A stretch of DNA of 64,000 bases from Falsirhodobacter deserti (GTDB lineage Bacteria > Pseudomonadota > Alphaproteobacteria > Rhodobacterales > Rhodobacteraceae): assembly GCF_004015795.1 (NCBI RefSeq), contig NZ_ML137218.1, forward strand, positions 2,081,368 through 2,145,367, in the 5' to 3' direction. Below the pieces are notes generated by a model, which had not been told where the DNA came from, searched no databases, and saw nothing but the letters and a program-made list of their open reading frames with translations. Below are positions 1-8,964 of this stretch, one piece after another (the first letter of the stretch is position 1; the number at the start of each line of letters is the position of its first letter). The position numbers and the translations under genes were made by a program.

Positions 1-1333
1 GGGAGTGTCTGAAACTCTGTGTATCTGACGGGGCCCATACGGTTTTCAGATACAGTCAGGCGTCGAAGCGCCCGGCGAACATTATGGCCAGCTGATTGCG
101 GGCCGCAACCCATTCACGAACCGCACGACCGCCCTTCTCGAAGTTGCGGATGGCCAGGTAGATCAGCTTGGTCGCGGCCTCCTCGGTGGGGAATGAGCCC
201 TTGGTCTTCAGCGTCTTCCGCAGCACCCGGTTCAGCGACTCCACGGCGTTGGTGGTGTAGATGATCTTCCGGATCGCTGCGCTGAAGGCAAAGAACGGGA
301 TCACCTCGGCCCAGGCCCGGCGCCAGGCCGGGGCAATGGAGGGGTATTTCCCGGCCCATTTCTCCTCGAACCCGTCCAACTGTCGGGCGGCCTCCTCCGC
401 CGTCGGGGCCTGGTAGATCGGGCGCAGATCGGCGGCCACGGCCTTGCGGTCCTTCCAGCTGCAGAAGTTCATCGAATGCCGGATCAGGTGAACGATGCAG
501 GTCTGAACTGTGGTATCCGGGAAGGCCGCTGTGATGGCTTGCGGGAAGCCCTTCAGGCCGTCCACGACCGCGATCAGGATGTCCTGAACCCCCCGGTTGC
601 GCAGTTCGTTCATCACCGACAGCCAGAACTTGGCGCCCTCGTTGTCGGCGATCCAGAGTCCGAGGACCTCGCGCTCCCCATCCCTGGTGACACCCAGGGC
701 GATGTAGACCGCCTTGTTCTTGACCATCCGACTGTCGGCATCGCGGATCTTGACCCTGAGCGCGTCGAAAATGACGATCGGATACATCCGGTCCAGCGCC
801 CGGTGCTGCCACTCGCGCACCTCGTCCAGAACTGCATCGGTCACGCGGCTGATCAGGTCGGGCGAGACCCGCAGGCCATACAGATCCTCAAGATGGGACT
901 GGATGTCGCGCACCGACAAACCGGCGGCATAGAGCCCGATGATCTTGTCATCCACCCCGTCGATCCGGGTCTGACCCTTCTTCACCAGCTCAGGCTCAAA
1001 GCTGCCATCCCGGTCGCGCGGAACCGACAGCGGCACCTCGCCATCCGAACCCTTGACCCGCTTGGTTGAAATCCCGTTGCGGCGGTTGGATTGTTCCGGC
1101 GGGGCCTCGGCACCGGCCTCATAGCCCAGATGCGCGGTCAGTTCGGCCCCGAGCATCCGTTCCATCAGACGGATCTTCAGCTCCTTCATCAGCCCGGCCT
1201 CGCCAAGCAGATCGTCAGGCCGCTTGCAGCCCTTCAGCAGCTCGTCCAGCAATTCGTTCGAAATCGTCATCAGCCTTGCTCCTCTCAGGAAGCATGGACC
1301 ACATCACGAATACACAGAAGCTCGGACACTCTC
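1..1333 (-). mobile_element. IS256-family insertion sequence, copy 1
   Basis: A complete 1333-bp element whose first base is the first base of the window. The left end reads GGGAGTGTCTGAAACTCTGT and the complement of the right end reads GAGAGTGTCCGAGCTTCTGT, giving imperfect terminal inverted repeats. The bases and length match copy 2 at 10010-11342. The right flanking octamer is CAACTCAA (1334-1341); the left flank lies outside the window, so the target duplication cannot be checked. The element interrupts the membrane-protein gene at 1334-1582. Confidence 0.93.
56..1270 (-). CDS. IS256-family transposase (copy 1, apparently intact)
   Basis: A 404-residue DDE transposase of the mutator/IS256 family, which moves its element by copy-paste through a circular intermediate. 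The three catalytic residues can be placed as Asp169 (in VIFDALR), Asp237 (in VVDGLKG) and Glu344 (in NAVESLNR), so this copy looks catalytically competent. Length is normal for the family and the gene fills the element. Compared with copy 2 it differs at more than a dozen residues, for example near residues 6-36 and at 237, so the two copies are not a recent duplication. An antisense open frame across it is a shadow. Confidence 0.95.
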   Translation of the reverse strand: MTISNELLDELLKGCKRPDDLLGEAGLMKELKIRLMERMLGAELTAHLGYEAGAEAPPEQSNRRNGISTKRVKGSDGEVPLSVPRDRDGSFEPELVKKGQTRIDGVDDKIIGLYAAGLSVRDIQSHLEDLYGLRVSPDLISRVTDAVLDEVREWQHRALDRMYPIVIFDALRVKIRDADSRMVKNKAVYIALGVTRDGEREVLGLWIADNEGAKFWLSVMNELRNRGVQDILIAVVDGLKGFPQAITAAFPDTTVQTCIVHLIRHSMNFCSWKDRKAVAADLRPIYQAPTAEEAARQLDGFEEKWAGKYPSIAPAWRRAWAEVIPFFAFSAAIRKIIYTTNAVESLNRVLRKTLKTKGSFPTEEAATKLIYLAIRNFEKGGRAVREWVAARNQLAIMFAGRFDA

Positions 1334-1582
1334 CAACTCAAACCTCGGCTAATTTGTCCTCGGGAAGTCACTGCCAACACCGTGAAAGTGACGAGCGAAA
1401 CCGCGCTGAGCGTCACGCAAACCTGAAACGGCCGATATGTCGCGATGTAAAGACTGAGGTTTAGATCGGAAAGAGCAGTAGGTTCCACGCCCTCCCCGTC
1501 CAATGCAGCACTTAGATAAAGCTGTAGGGACAGCACGAGAGCGCACGCTATTCCACACCCCCCCCAAGAACAACTTGACCAT
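1334..1582 (-). pseudogene. Small membrane-protein gene, frameshifted at an 8-C tract and cut by IS256 copy 1
   Basis: Reading leftward from ATG at 1582, the frame begins MVKLFLGG and then runs into eight G (C at 1558-1565 on the plus strand). With eight the frame leaves the good reading; with seven it continues as a convincing membrane protein with two hydrophobic segments (around ACALVLSLQLYLSAAL and CVTLSAVSLVTFTVLAV) until the IS boundary at 1333. The 3' part lies beyond the IS, outside the window. A weak purine-rich site (AAGGG) precedes the ATG. The family is not recognised. The tract could be a real mutation, a slippage-prone contingency tract, or a sequencing error. Other start choices are possible. 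Confidence 0.45.
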
Positions 1583-1722
1583 AAACAACCCTTCGAGTGC
1601 GAACTGGTATATCTCTTTTGTTGAACATCCTCTGTCACGGCCTCTAACGCAATGACAGCTTCGTCCCATCCTCGACGTGCAGAGCCCATTGCAGACGGTC
1701 GGAACGGCACTATGCTGAAACG

Positions 1723-2616
1723 ATGACGCTAGGCAGACGCATCTTTTCCTGCATTCTTCCTCCTCTCAGCGCCGAGGTGGCAGACTATGATACTGCCCTG
1801 CTCTTGCCCTACTGGAGCTTCACCAAAACGGTCATCGCGATCAGCGCCCTGAAACTGGCAGAGAACGGCAAGATAAGTCTGGATGAGCCCCAAAGGGAAA
1901 AGCCCTTCACCCTGCGCCAGCTCCTTAACCACACGGCTGGTCTACCGGACTATGGCACGCTTCGCGCCTATCATAAGGCTGTTCAAAACGATGAGGAGCC
2001 TTGGTCACGCGACGATCTTTTGCAGGCAGCCATGGCTCAGGGAATGCGCTTTGCGCCGGGCTGCGGCTGGTCCTACTCGAATGTAGGCTACATGCTGGCG
2101 CGCGAGCTGGTGGAAGAAGCCGCAGGCCAATCTTTTGACGAGCTGGTCAGGGACATGATCGGCGTCCCGCTTGGACTTGAAAGTGTGGAGCTTGCGGTTG
2201 ACCGAGAGCAGTTCTCACGCGTGTATTGGGGGGCCGCAAAGCGGTATCATCCGGGGTGGGTTTACCACGGGTGCCTGATCGGGACCCCCAGTGATGCCGC
2301 GCGGCTGCTGCATGCGTTGCTTGCAGGGCAGCTGATGAAAACGACGTCGCTCCAACAGATGCTGACCTCCGTTCCAGTTGGTGGCGCGATTGACGGACGC
2401 CCGTGGACTGAATGCGGCTATGGCCTTGGCCTCATGATCGGCAGGATGGGAGTCGCTGGAAGAGCGATCGGGCATTCGGGAGGAGGACCGTTCAGCGTAA
2501 ACGCAGTGTATCACTTTCCGGACCGGTCGACGCCCCTCACTGTGGCGAGCTTCACCCATGGCCGCGATGAGGGGCTGGCGGAATTTGCGGCGGCCAAGGG
2601 CAGTGCCGCCCAGTGA
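1723..2616 (+). CDS. Serine hydrolase, class C beta-lactamase/penicillin-binding-like family
   Basis: A 297-residue protein with the three marks of the serine beta-lactamase fold: Ser32-x-x-Lys35 (SFTK), the Tyr118-Ser-Asn120 triad (YSN), and HSGGG at 251-255 in place of the KTG box. The HxGG form is usual for EstB/AmpH-like esterases and D-aminopeptidase-like members rather than true beta-lactamases, so the substrate is unknown. No clear signal peptide is visible from this start, and only 31 residues precede the nucleophile, which is short for the family. Transcribed away from the broken membrane gene. It sits in the accessory region with no obvious operon partner. Confidence 0.8.
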   Translation: MTLGRRIFSCILPPLSAEVADYDTALLLPYWSFTKTVIAISALKLAENGKISLDEPQREKPFTLRQLLNHTAGLPDYGTLRAYHKAVQNDEEPWSRDDLLQAAMAQGMRFAPGCGWSYSNVGYMLARELVEEAAGQSFDELVRDMIGVPLGLESVELAVDREQFSRVYWGAAKRYHPGWVYHGCLIGTPSDAARLLHALLAGQLMKTTSLQQMLTSVPVGGAIDGRPWTECGYGLGLMIGRMGVAGRAIGHSGGGPFSVNAVYHFPDRSTPLTVASFTHGRDEGLAEFAAAKGSAAQ

Positions 2617-2770
2617 CGGCTTTGTCCCGCATAGCGGACCAACACCCTTCATAGACACCCCCTAATAAAATGTAGATATCGGCGTCACTGCTGCGGCTTA
2701 ATTCGGAGGCCGTTGCCGCGTGACGATGAACACGGCGATAAGGGCATCAAGAACCCACTTCAGGATGTCC

Positions 2771-3286
2771 CTACCGGATGATGAGTTGTGTTACGTGCCA
2801 CGCGGAGCGCGAATAATAGGTCTGCGTCTGGTATCCGTGCCAGCTGTCATAGGGATAGACGACGAAGATCGGGCCCTTGTACCGCACGGCCATGTCCTGA
2901 CCGTTCAGCTTCATCGCCAGAATGACACCTGCCTCCCAAGCGTCGGAGAGAGGAATGTCGGCCTGATAATTGTTCAAGGTGACGGCCGTGATCGTCTCTC
3001 CCTCCGCTCCCACCTCGCGGAGCAAAGCTTCCATTGGAACGCCCGAGAAGGTCATCTTTCCGGCATGCCACGGCGTAGTGGTGGTCACGTCGACAAAACC
3101 AAGAGCTTCAAGCATCTCCCGGTCAAACTGGACCGTGTCGCCCACATTCGTGTTCTCGATGCGTCCCGAGACGGTCAGGATCACGTCGCCCGTCGGGACA
3201 GAAAGGTCGCCGGCACCGGCGACGGTGCAGGCACTGGCAAGCAAGAGCGGGGCCGCAATCAGGGGCAACCATTGAAGGATCGGCAT
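2771..3286 (-). CDS. Exported protein with oxidoreductase molybdopterin-binding-like domain
   Basis: A 171-residue protein that starts with a hydrophobic export signal (about residues 5-20) ending near LLASAC, which could be an imperfect lipobox or a plain signal-peptidase site. The rest resembles short periplasmic proteins of the molybdopterin-binding-like domain found in Proteobacteria (segments such as TFSGVPMEALLREVG and YNVEI-type strands ending in a DSWHGYQ region). In related genomes such proteins usually neighbour a membrane sensor or diguanylate cyclase gene. Here, just past the stop, an open stretch (2698-2770, ending in RQRPPN and TAA) has no start codon in frame, so it may be a decayed remnant of such a partner. 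Function in vivo unknown. Confidence 0.65.
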   Translation of the reverse strand: MPILQWLPLIAAPLLLASACTVAGAGDLSVPTGDVILTVSGRIENTNVGDTVQFDREMLEALGFVDVTTTTPWHAGKMTFSGVPMEALLREVGAEGETITAVTLNNYQADIPLSDAWEAGVILAMKLNGQDMAVRYKGPIFVVYPYDSWHGYQTQTYYSRSAWHVTQLIIR

Positions 3287-3313
3287 CTGGACGCACTCAC
3301 CTCTTGGAGATTA

Positions 3314-3338
3314 GGGCCCCGCTGCGGGTGCGGGGCCC
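3314..3338. terminator. Perfect GC-rich stem-loop between the LuxR-type gene and the molybdopterin-domain gene
   Basis: GGGCCCCGC (3314-3322) pairs perfectly with GCGGGGCCC (3330-3338) around a 7-base loop. It is followed on the plus strand by CTCTCTTTA, which is only a weak U tract. Both neighbouring genes read leftward, so it more likely separates the regulator from the downstream gene. Apart from this hairpin, I see no gene in 3287-3526. Confidence 0.5.
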
Positions 3339-3526
3339 CTCTCTTTACGCTAACACTCGTTAAGAAAGACAATCACTCACATTCGGGCACAGGGGAACAA
3401 ACTCGCACCGACACAAATGAGATGTAGCCGGAGGAGATCGGCAGCGTTTAGAGCGCTTTTTCGAACGGGGCATACCCCATGAGGGTTAGAAAAGATGGGT
3501 AGCCGTCAGACCGACGGAACGGCGAT

Positions 3527-4600
3527 CTACCGCGGGCGAACAAGGCGGATGAGGTCCGCTTGGCTGTGGGCTCCGGTTTTGGCGTAAAGGCTGCGGATCT
3601 GCACCCGGATGGTTTCTCGGGACAACCCCGCCTCCATGGCGATGTCCGCTGGCGACTTGCCGGCCATCAGACCATCAACCGCGCGCATTTCGGCGGCGCT
3701 CAGTCCATAGGTCTGGGCGATCAGTCTGCGATCATAACGCGGCGGCCTGCAGGTGATCCCTGTGATCAGGATGATGAGCGAAGCGCCGTTGAACAGCGCC
3801 TCCACGCTGTCCTGTTCGGGTCGCAGCAAGGAGAGTTTCAGTCCAGGCGCGTAGTAGTCGACTGCCTTCGCTCCGGCCTCGTTCACTTTCATCATCCGGG
3901 ACACCAGATCCTTCAGGTCCTTGTCCCGGACGTGCAACCGGCTGTTGTTGAAGCCCAGCACCGTAGACTGGCCTTCGAGCAGGTCGCGCGCAGCATCATT
4001 GATGAACCCGACATGGCCATCGCTTTTGAGCAGCAGCATGCCGGTGCCAAACTGATCCAGCAGATTGCGATCCACAACGCCCAGCTGAGCGGCCTGCGCA
4101 CGGCGTTTGTAGAAGTCGCTGGCGCGTTGCAGGTGCGGCGCCAGGCTGTTCAGCGCGCGGGTCATCTCACTGCGGCAGGCGGCATCCGCCTGACCACTGA
4201 GCAGCACCAGAGACACGGCACGACTTCCCGATGCCTGGATCTTCAGCCCCGCGGACGCCTTCACCTCATTGGGCATGAGCCATTCATTGAAGAAGCTGTC
4301 CTTTGTGCGCCTGTCTTCGGCAACCAGGGCATCGTCGGCAAACGCCCGCCCCGCTGGCTTGGTGGCAAGGGACTGCTGAAGCAGGTTCAGTCCGGCATAG
4401 TGGGCGCTGTAAGCGGCCAGCGCAGCGCTTTCGAAGCCGGTCTGTGACGCAACAAAGCTGTGTTCCGGGTGCTGGCAATCGTACATCTGCAGCGTTGCCT
4501 TGCCCCCCGGAACATCCCGCACGAGCCGTTGCAGAAACTCCGTCCAAGGCCGTTCACCCAGCAGGGCTGCATAAAGATGGTCGATCTCGTTCTTGAACAT
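3527..4600 (-). CDS. LuxR-family transcriptional regulator with HTH at the C terminus
   Basis: A 357-residue protein whose last ~65 residues form a LuxR/GerE-type helix-turn-helix (YGLSAAEMRAVDGLMAGKS then ETIRVQIRSLYAKTG). The N-terminal ~290 residues look like a PAS-like sensory region (LLKSDGHVGFINDAA) without a receiver domain, so it is not a classical phosphorylated response regulator. I chose ATG at 4600 because GGTGGG lies 5 bases upstream; a longer frame from 4636 has no ribosome-binding site. It reads toward the molybdopterin-domain gene. Ligand and targets are unknown. The 218 bases upstream to the next remnant carry nothing else that I can support. Confidence 0.8.
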   Translation of the reverse strand: MFKNEIDHLYAALLGERPWTEFLQRLVRDVPGGKATLQMYDCQHPEHSFVASQTGFESAALAAYSAHYAGLNLLQQSLATKPAGRAFADDALVAEDRRTKDSFFNEWLMPNEVKASAGLKIQASGSRAVSLVLLSGQADAACRSEMTRALNSLAPHLQRASDFYKRRAQAAQLGVVDRNLLDQFGTGMLLLKSDGHVGFINDAARDLLEGQSTVLGFNNSRLHVRDKDLKDLVSRMMKVNEAGAKAVDYYAPGLKLSLLRPEQDSVEALFNGASLIILITGITCRPPRYDRRLIAQTYGLSAAEMRAVDGLMAGKSPADIAMEAGLSRETIRVQIRSLYAKTGAHSQADLIRLVRPR

Positions 4601-5037
4601 GTTTCCCACCCGAGAGGCGGCATCATACGCAATCACAAGCGGGATGCGAAGCGTGTGCGTCGCAGACGAATGGGCGGCTTCGTTGGTACGAACCTACTTT
4701 GTGTATATCGAAAGCAATTGTAGACCGCCATTTAGGCGGCACAAACAGCCCGCGCCCCCGCGGTGCCCGCTGATTTTCGATCAGACAGGCCGAGGATAGA
4801 GGTGGTGCAGCATGTTTGATTACATTCCTGGTATTTCAACCGGTTTCTGGCAGCAGTGATGCTGCCAACCCGAGACGTCGGCCGAATACCAACCAGCATG
4901 GCCCAGGCGAAACGATACGACGCGATCTACAACGTTGGCAGGCCAGATCTGCAGCGTTTCGCCGGATCGTTGACAGGTGAAGGCGCAAGCAAAGGGGTCT
5001 TCGTCACGACATCGGACTTCTCGCGCTAAGCGGTAAA

Positions 5038-5275
5038 TCACGTACGTTCCCATCGCTTGAGAGCCGACAGGATTTTCGCTGGAATACGGTGAGCCTCGCG
5101 CCGCTTGCTGGTCCGAACTTCAACTGCGCCTTTTCTCATCCATAGTTTGGGATTCATATCCACCCACGGCCCATCGTTACGGGTGACCCGAGTTGTGTTC
5201 GTCACTGTTTTGGCGCGGCTTCCTGTGTAGAGAAGCAACCAAAAGAGGCGCGCTGCATGCCGTGTGGTGTACGAC
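5038..5275 (-). pseudogene. Decayed tyrosine-recombinase (integrase) fragment
   Basis: The minus strand encodes a stretch containing LLLYTGSRAKTV, then GPWVDMNPKLWMRKG, then TSKRREAHRIPAKILSALKRW. This matches the catalytic-domain region of the integrases common in Rhizobiales and Rhodobacterales, where LYTGTR holds the first catalytic arginine, PWVDL follows, and a KKRRPPVPIP-LLAHLRRW segment comes next. It has no N-terminal domain, stops soon after KRWERT, and lacks the HxxR and Tyr motifs. A different frame (4820-5053) may hold further decayed sequence. In the pre-transposon order it would have begun about 85-120 bp beyond tRNA-Arg(CCU), which suggests an older island at this tRNA. Identification is from motif memory only. 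Confidence 0.6.
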
Positions 5276-5342
5276 TCCGATGGCGAAGGATTTCGTTACA
5301 GGTTTCGTGACAACCCTGACGTCATTCCGTCCCACCGGCCAG

Positions 5343-5347
5343 TCCCC
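5343..5347. repeat. 5-bp target duplication TCCCC, left copy
   Basis: TCCCC directly abuts the left terminal repeat of the transposon and is repeated at 13780-13784 directly outside the right terminal repeat. A 5-bp duplication is the rule for Tn7 and Tn5053-type transposition. Confidence 0.85.
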
Positions 5348-5372
5348 TGCTGAAAAGGCATATGAGCGCGCA
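5348..5372 (+). repeat. Left terminal inverted repeat of the Tn7-like transposon
   Basis: TGCTGAAAAGGCATATGAGC and the next five bases align with the complement of 13755-13779, with mismatches only at positions 7, 16 and 18. Inside it, reading inward, are CGTAAGCTTGCGCA (5455-5468) and GGCATAAACATGCGCGC (5474-5490), which look like further transposase-binding repeats. Confidence 0.88.
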
Positions 5373-5521
5373 CCTTTCAAATCGAAAGCGATTCGACGTC
5401 ATATTTCCTCATTTGATTACGGCCACTTATCAACATGACGGATAGACGCGAAGCCGTAAGCTTGCGCAGTCACGGCATAAACATGCGCGCTTAAACTTCC
5501 GTTGCCCGCCGCCAGAAACGC

Positions 5522-5543
5522 AAAAAGCCCGCACGAGGCGGGC
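5522..5543 (-). terminator. Rho-independent terminator after tniB
   Basis: On the minus strand GCCCGC, a 5-base loop and GCGGGC are followed by TTTTTGCGTTT. It lies 27 bases past the tniB stop codon, inside the transposon end, and should stop the leftward tniA-tniB transcript. Confidence 0.75.
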
Positions 5544-5569
5544 GTTCGACGAAGATCCGGGGACAGCGG

Positions 5570-6562
5570 TCAGTCGGCGTGATCGAGCAGACTCAGCAAG
5601 TTCTCGGGGTCGAAGCTCTCCAGATAATCGTCAACGGTGAAGGGCGAATATCCGGACGGGATACCATGGATTCTGGAAAAGGCTTCCGAGAAATGGTCAA
5701 CCGAGATCTTGGTCTCGCCAGCCGCCCGGCAGATGGTGAACGCTTCGATCATCATCTCGATCACCAGCCCCCATCGGTAAGCGCCAGCATGGCTGAGCCG
5801 CTCGAAGAAGTCGACGTTCGACAGCGGGTCGAAGTCGATGCCCGCCTTGTCCGCGTATGTGTATGCGAGCGTGTTCAACTCTTCGATGTCCTCCTGGACC
5901 TTCGGCCGGATCAACTCGAAGTGCACCGGCGTCAGGAGGAACCTCAGCTGCTTGCGTTCTTCGGAAGCATGATCCGTCTCGATGTGGGTCTTCAGGGACG
6001 GCACGCCGGAGAGGATGAGGATCAGGGGCCAGTCCGCTTCCTTCATCACTGCCTTGAAGGAGTCGAGCACCACCCTGTTGGCCGCGTTCCCGGTGTCCGA
6101 GAACATGTGCTGGGCTTCGTCATAGTGGATGCCGATGACCCCCTGCCGCTTTGCCTGATCACGAACCATCTGCCAGATTGCATTCGTGGTCCGACGGCCC
6201 TCCCCCGGATATCCGAGCGCCATGAGGGTTTTCAGGCCCAGCTCCTTCCAGTTCAAGCGGGCCGGAAGTGAGCAATTCACGATCCGCGCGGGCAAGCCGG
6301 ACGGCATCATGATCTGCGCATCATTGATCTTCTGGATCAGGTGCATCAGTTCCCTAGTCTTGCCGGCGCGCGATTTGCCAGTGACGAGAACACCGCGGGC
6401 TTCAAATTTGGTGCCTACGCTCGCCTTGGCGTAATAATCGGTCAAGCAAGCCTTTACCGCGGCCCTCAGGGTCTCTGCCCGGCCGAAGGGGTAGTAGACG
6501 GCCTTCAGCGGGGCCGCAACGCGCACGGCGGCCATGTCGACCATGTCGATCATGTCATTCAT
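5570..6562 (-). CDS. tniB: TniB/TnsC-like AAA+ ATPase, transposition regulator
   Basis: A 330-residue AAA+ ATPase that, in Tn7 and Tn5053 relatives, forms filaments on target DNA, joins the target selector (TniQ/TnsD) and activates the transposase. Walker A is GKSRAGKT at residues 62-69 and Walker B ends in YDEA with Asp148-Glu149. Length and order fit TniB. Its ATG overlaps the stop codon of the tniA remnant by 4 bases (ATGA), the usual translational coupling of tniA-tniB. It appears intact, and a terminator follows it. The start is fixed by this overlap, although several in-frame ATGs follow (MNDMIDMVDM). Confidence 0.9.
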   Translation of the reverse strand: MNDMIDMVDMAAVRVAAPLKAVYYPFGRAETLRAAVKACLTDYYAKASVGTKFEARGVLVTGKSRAGKTRELMHLIQKINDAQIMMPSGLPARIVNCSLPARLNWKELGLKTLMALGYPGEGRRTTNAIWQMVRDQAKRQGVIGIHYDEAQHMFSDTGNAANRVVLDSFKAVMKEADWPLILILSGVPSLKTHIETDHASEERKQLRFLLTPVHFELIRPKVQEDIEELNTLAYTYADKAGIDFDPLSNVDFFERLSHAGAYRWGLVIEMMIEAFTICRAAGETKISVDHFSEAFSRIHGIPSGYSPFTVDDYLESFDPENLLSLLDHAD

Positions 6563-7285
6563 TCGAAATCCTTGAGCTTTGTGGGCCGACCGAGGGCGAT
6601 CGGTTTCTGTTGAGCGGTTTTGGGCTTCCGGGGAGACCGACGCTTGGGCTGCGGCGCGATCACTGCGTCATCTTCGGCAGCGTTGGAATCGGTGGTCGGG
6701 ACGGCATCATCGTCCGTGTCGTCCGCGCCCCAGGGATCGATCGCTACAGCCGATTCGCATTCGCCTTCGATCACCATGTCGTCCCCGAAGCGGAAAACGT
6801 TCACGTCGGACGACATGTCGGTGATCTGACCCGCAGCAACTGTGCCTTCGATGGCGCTGGCACGAAGAATACGGGTGCCGGCGAACAGCACCCTGGCCTT
6901 CTTGGTGCACTCGTCGAGGGTGCTGTAGCTTCGCTTGAGGTTCTTCTCGACGCCAATGGCACGAAGGCTATCGTAGCGTTCACGGCGGATCCGGGCCAGA
7001 CGATCCTCATATACGTCGATCAGACGGGGATCTTCGCTTCGCCCGATCTGCACGATCTCGAGCACCTCCGGAAGGGTCAAGTCCGCGAAGGCCGTAATCT
7101 GAAGGGTTACGGTAATCGGTTTCTGGACCCCAAGCATGAGGACTGTGGCGAGAGTGACGTCGTCGGGATCGATGAAGACCGACACCTTTCCCTGATGGCC
7201 CTCGCGACATGCCTGCAGTTCATCGGAGTTGAACCAGAGTCCCGAGAACACCTTCACGCCCTCGTCGGTTGGAGTCGCCTTCACT
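6559..7285 (-). pseudogene. tniA: tniA remnant: C-terminal part of a Mu/Tn7-type DDE transposase
   Basis: About 240 residues remain, beginning VKATPTDEGVKVFSGLWF and ending in a basic, proline-rich tail (PKRRSPRKPKTAQQKP). They match the beta-barrel-like C-terminal domain of Mu-family transposases (segments GKVSVFIDPDDVTLATVLM) and the tail that contacts the TniB ATPase. The catalytic DDE core and the DNA-binding N terminus are absent: the frame runs straight into the IS21-family end at 7286. The missing part is not found on the far side of the IS (after 9756), so the insertion was accompanied by a deletion. The stop overlaps the tniB start by 4 bases. Confidence 0.88.
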
Positions 7286-7398
7286 TGTGAACCGGCATGC
7301 AAAAAGGACCCCGTATTGGGGTGATCGGCTTCCAAAAGGGACCCCCCTGATGCGGTGGTCCATCGTGCTTCCGAGGCAAATCGGGAGCGGCTTTTGGG

Positions 7399-8964
7399 AT
7401 GTTGGTTGTGGAGACGATCGCGAAGATCCGGCGTTGGCATTTTCAGGATGGCAAGCCAATCAAGGAGATCTGCCGCGAGTTGGGCGTGTCGCGGAAGACG
7501 GTCCGGAAGGTAATCCGCTCCGGGGCCACCGAGTTCAGCTACGAGCGCACCGTGCAGCCCCAGCCGAAGATCGGGCCGTGGCGCGATGAACTTGACCGCC
7601 TGCTCGTCGAGAATGCCCGTCGTCCGAAGCGTGAGCGTCTGACCCGCATCCGGATCTTCGAGGAGCTCCGGGCCCTGGGCTACGAAGGCGGCTATGATGC
7701 TGTCCGGCGCTACGCCGCGAGCTGGTCGCAATCGGAGGCCGAGGCCTCCGCCGCAGCCTACGTGCCGCTCAGCTTCGATCCCGGGGAAGCCTTCCAGTTC
7801 GACTGGAGCCACGAGGTCGCGATCATCGACGGGGTGACCACCACGATCAAGGTGGCCCACGTCCGGCTGTGCCACAGCAGGATGGTCTTCGTCCGAGCCT
7901 ATCCCCGCGAGACCCGGGAGATGGTGTTCGACGCCCACGACAAGGCGTTCGCCTTCTTCGGCGGCACCTGCACACGGGGCATCTACGACAACATGAAGAC
8001 CGCGGTGGACACGATCTTCGTCGGTAAGAACCGGGCCTACAACCGCCGGTTCCAGCAGATGAGCGGGCACTACCTCTTCGAACCAGTCGCCTGCACCCCG
8101 GCCTCCGGCTGGGAGAAGGGCCAGGTCGAGAACCAGGTCGGGGTGATCCGGCGGCGGTTCTTCGTGCCCAGGCCGAAGTTCAGGAGCTATGCCGAACTCA
8201 ACGCCTGGCTTCAGGACCGCTGCATCGCCTGGGCAAAGGCCAATCCCCATACCGAGATCCGGGACAAGACTACCTGGGAGGTCTTCGAGGCCGAGCGTCC
8301 GCGCCTGGTGCCCTATGTCGGCCCTTTCGACGGCTTCCATGCCGTGCCCGCCTCGGTCTCCAAGACCTGCCTCGTGCGGTTCGACCGTAACCGCTACTCG
8401 GTGGACGCCCGCGCCGTCGGGCGCCCGGTCGAGATCCGCGCCTACGCTGATCGGGTCGAGTTCTGGCAGGATGGTCAGGTGGTCGGCAGACATGCCCGCG
8501 CCTTCGGACGGGATCATGCCGTCTACGACCCGCTGCACTACCTCCCTGTGCTTGCGCGCAAGCCCGGCGCACTACGGAACGGGGCACCGTTCAAGGACTG
8601 GGATTTGCCGCCCGCCATGCGCCGTGTCCGGCGGAAACTGGAACGGATCCCGGGCGGGGATCGCCAGATGGTCGAGATTCTCGCCGCCTTGCTGAGCGAC
8701 GGTACGGACGCCGTCGAAGCTGCCTGCACCGAAGCGCTCGGCGAAGGTGTCCATTCCGCCGATGTCATTCTCAACATCCTCGCCCGCCGCCGCGAACCCA
8801 AGCCGCCCGCACCGATCGCCACCCCGGAAGCGCTGAAGCTGGCCCACGAACCCGTCGCCGACTGCGCCCGATACGATACCCTCAGGAGCACCGACCATGC
8901 AAAGATCGCAGATCCTCGACACGATGGGCCAACTCAAGCTCTACGGCATGAAGGCTGCCTATGA
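7399..8964 (+). CDS. istA: IS21-family transposase IstA
   Basis: A 521-residue transposase with an N-terminal helix-turn-helix ([19 protein letters not shown], about residues 20-40) and an rve/DDE core. The catalytic residues are visible in [10 protein letters not shown] (first Asp), [10 protein letters not shown] (second Asp) and [12 protein letters not shown] (Glu). A C-terminal Mu-type domain follows. It overlaps istB by 68 bases, as is common in the family. The frame is complete, so the element may still be active. The antisense frame that joins the tniA remnant to this gene is an artefact. Confidence 0.95.
   Translation: MLVVETIAKIRRWHFQDGKPIKEICRELGVSRKTVRKVIRSGATEFSYERTVQPQPKIGPWRDELDRLLVENARRPKRERLTRIRIFEELRALGYEGGYDAVRRYAASWSQSEAEASAAAYVPLSFDPGEAFQFDWSHEVAIIDGVTTTIKVAHVRLCHSRMVFVRAYPRETREMVFDAHDKAFAFFGGTCTRGIYDNMKTAVDTIFVGKNRAYNRRFQQMSGHYLFEPVACTPASGWEKGQVENQVGVIRRRFFVPRPKFRSYAELNAWLQDRCIAWAKANPHTEIRDKTTWEVFEAERPRLVPYVGPFDGFHAVPASVSKTCLVRFDRNRYSVDARAVGRPVEIRAYADRVEFWQDGQVVGRHARAFGRDHAVYDPLHYLPVLARKPGALRNGAPFKDWDLPPAMRRVRRKLERIPGGDRQMVEILAALLSDGTDAVEAACTEALGEGVHSADVILNILARRREPKPPAPIATPEALKLAHEPVADCARYDTLRSTDHAKIADPRHDGPTQALRHEGCL

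Noticed and set aside
2698-2770. Small gene downstream of the molybdopterin-domain protein
   Set aside because: The open stretch (ending RQRPPN) has no ATG, GTG or TTG in frame before its upstream stop; mentioned only as a possible remnant.
4820-5053. A separate 77-residue protein gene next to the integrase remnant
   Set aside because: No ribosome-binding site or recognisable domain, and it lies where the integrase C terminus should be; kept only as possible decayed integrase sequence.
6559-8538. A 659-residue leftward reading frame
   Set aside because: It joins the tniA remnant to the antisense of istA across the IS21 end; only 6559-7285 is real.
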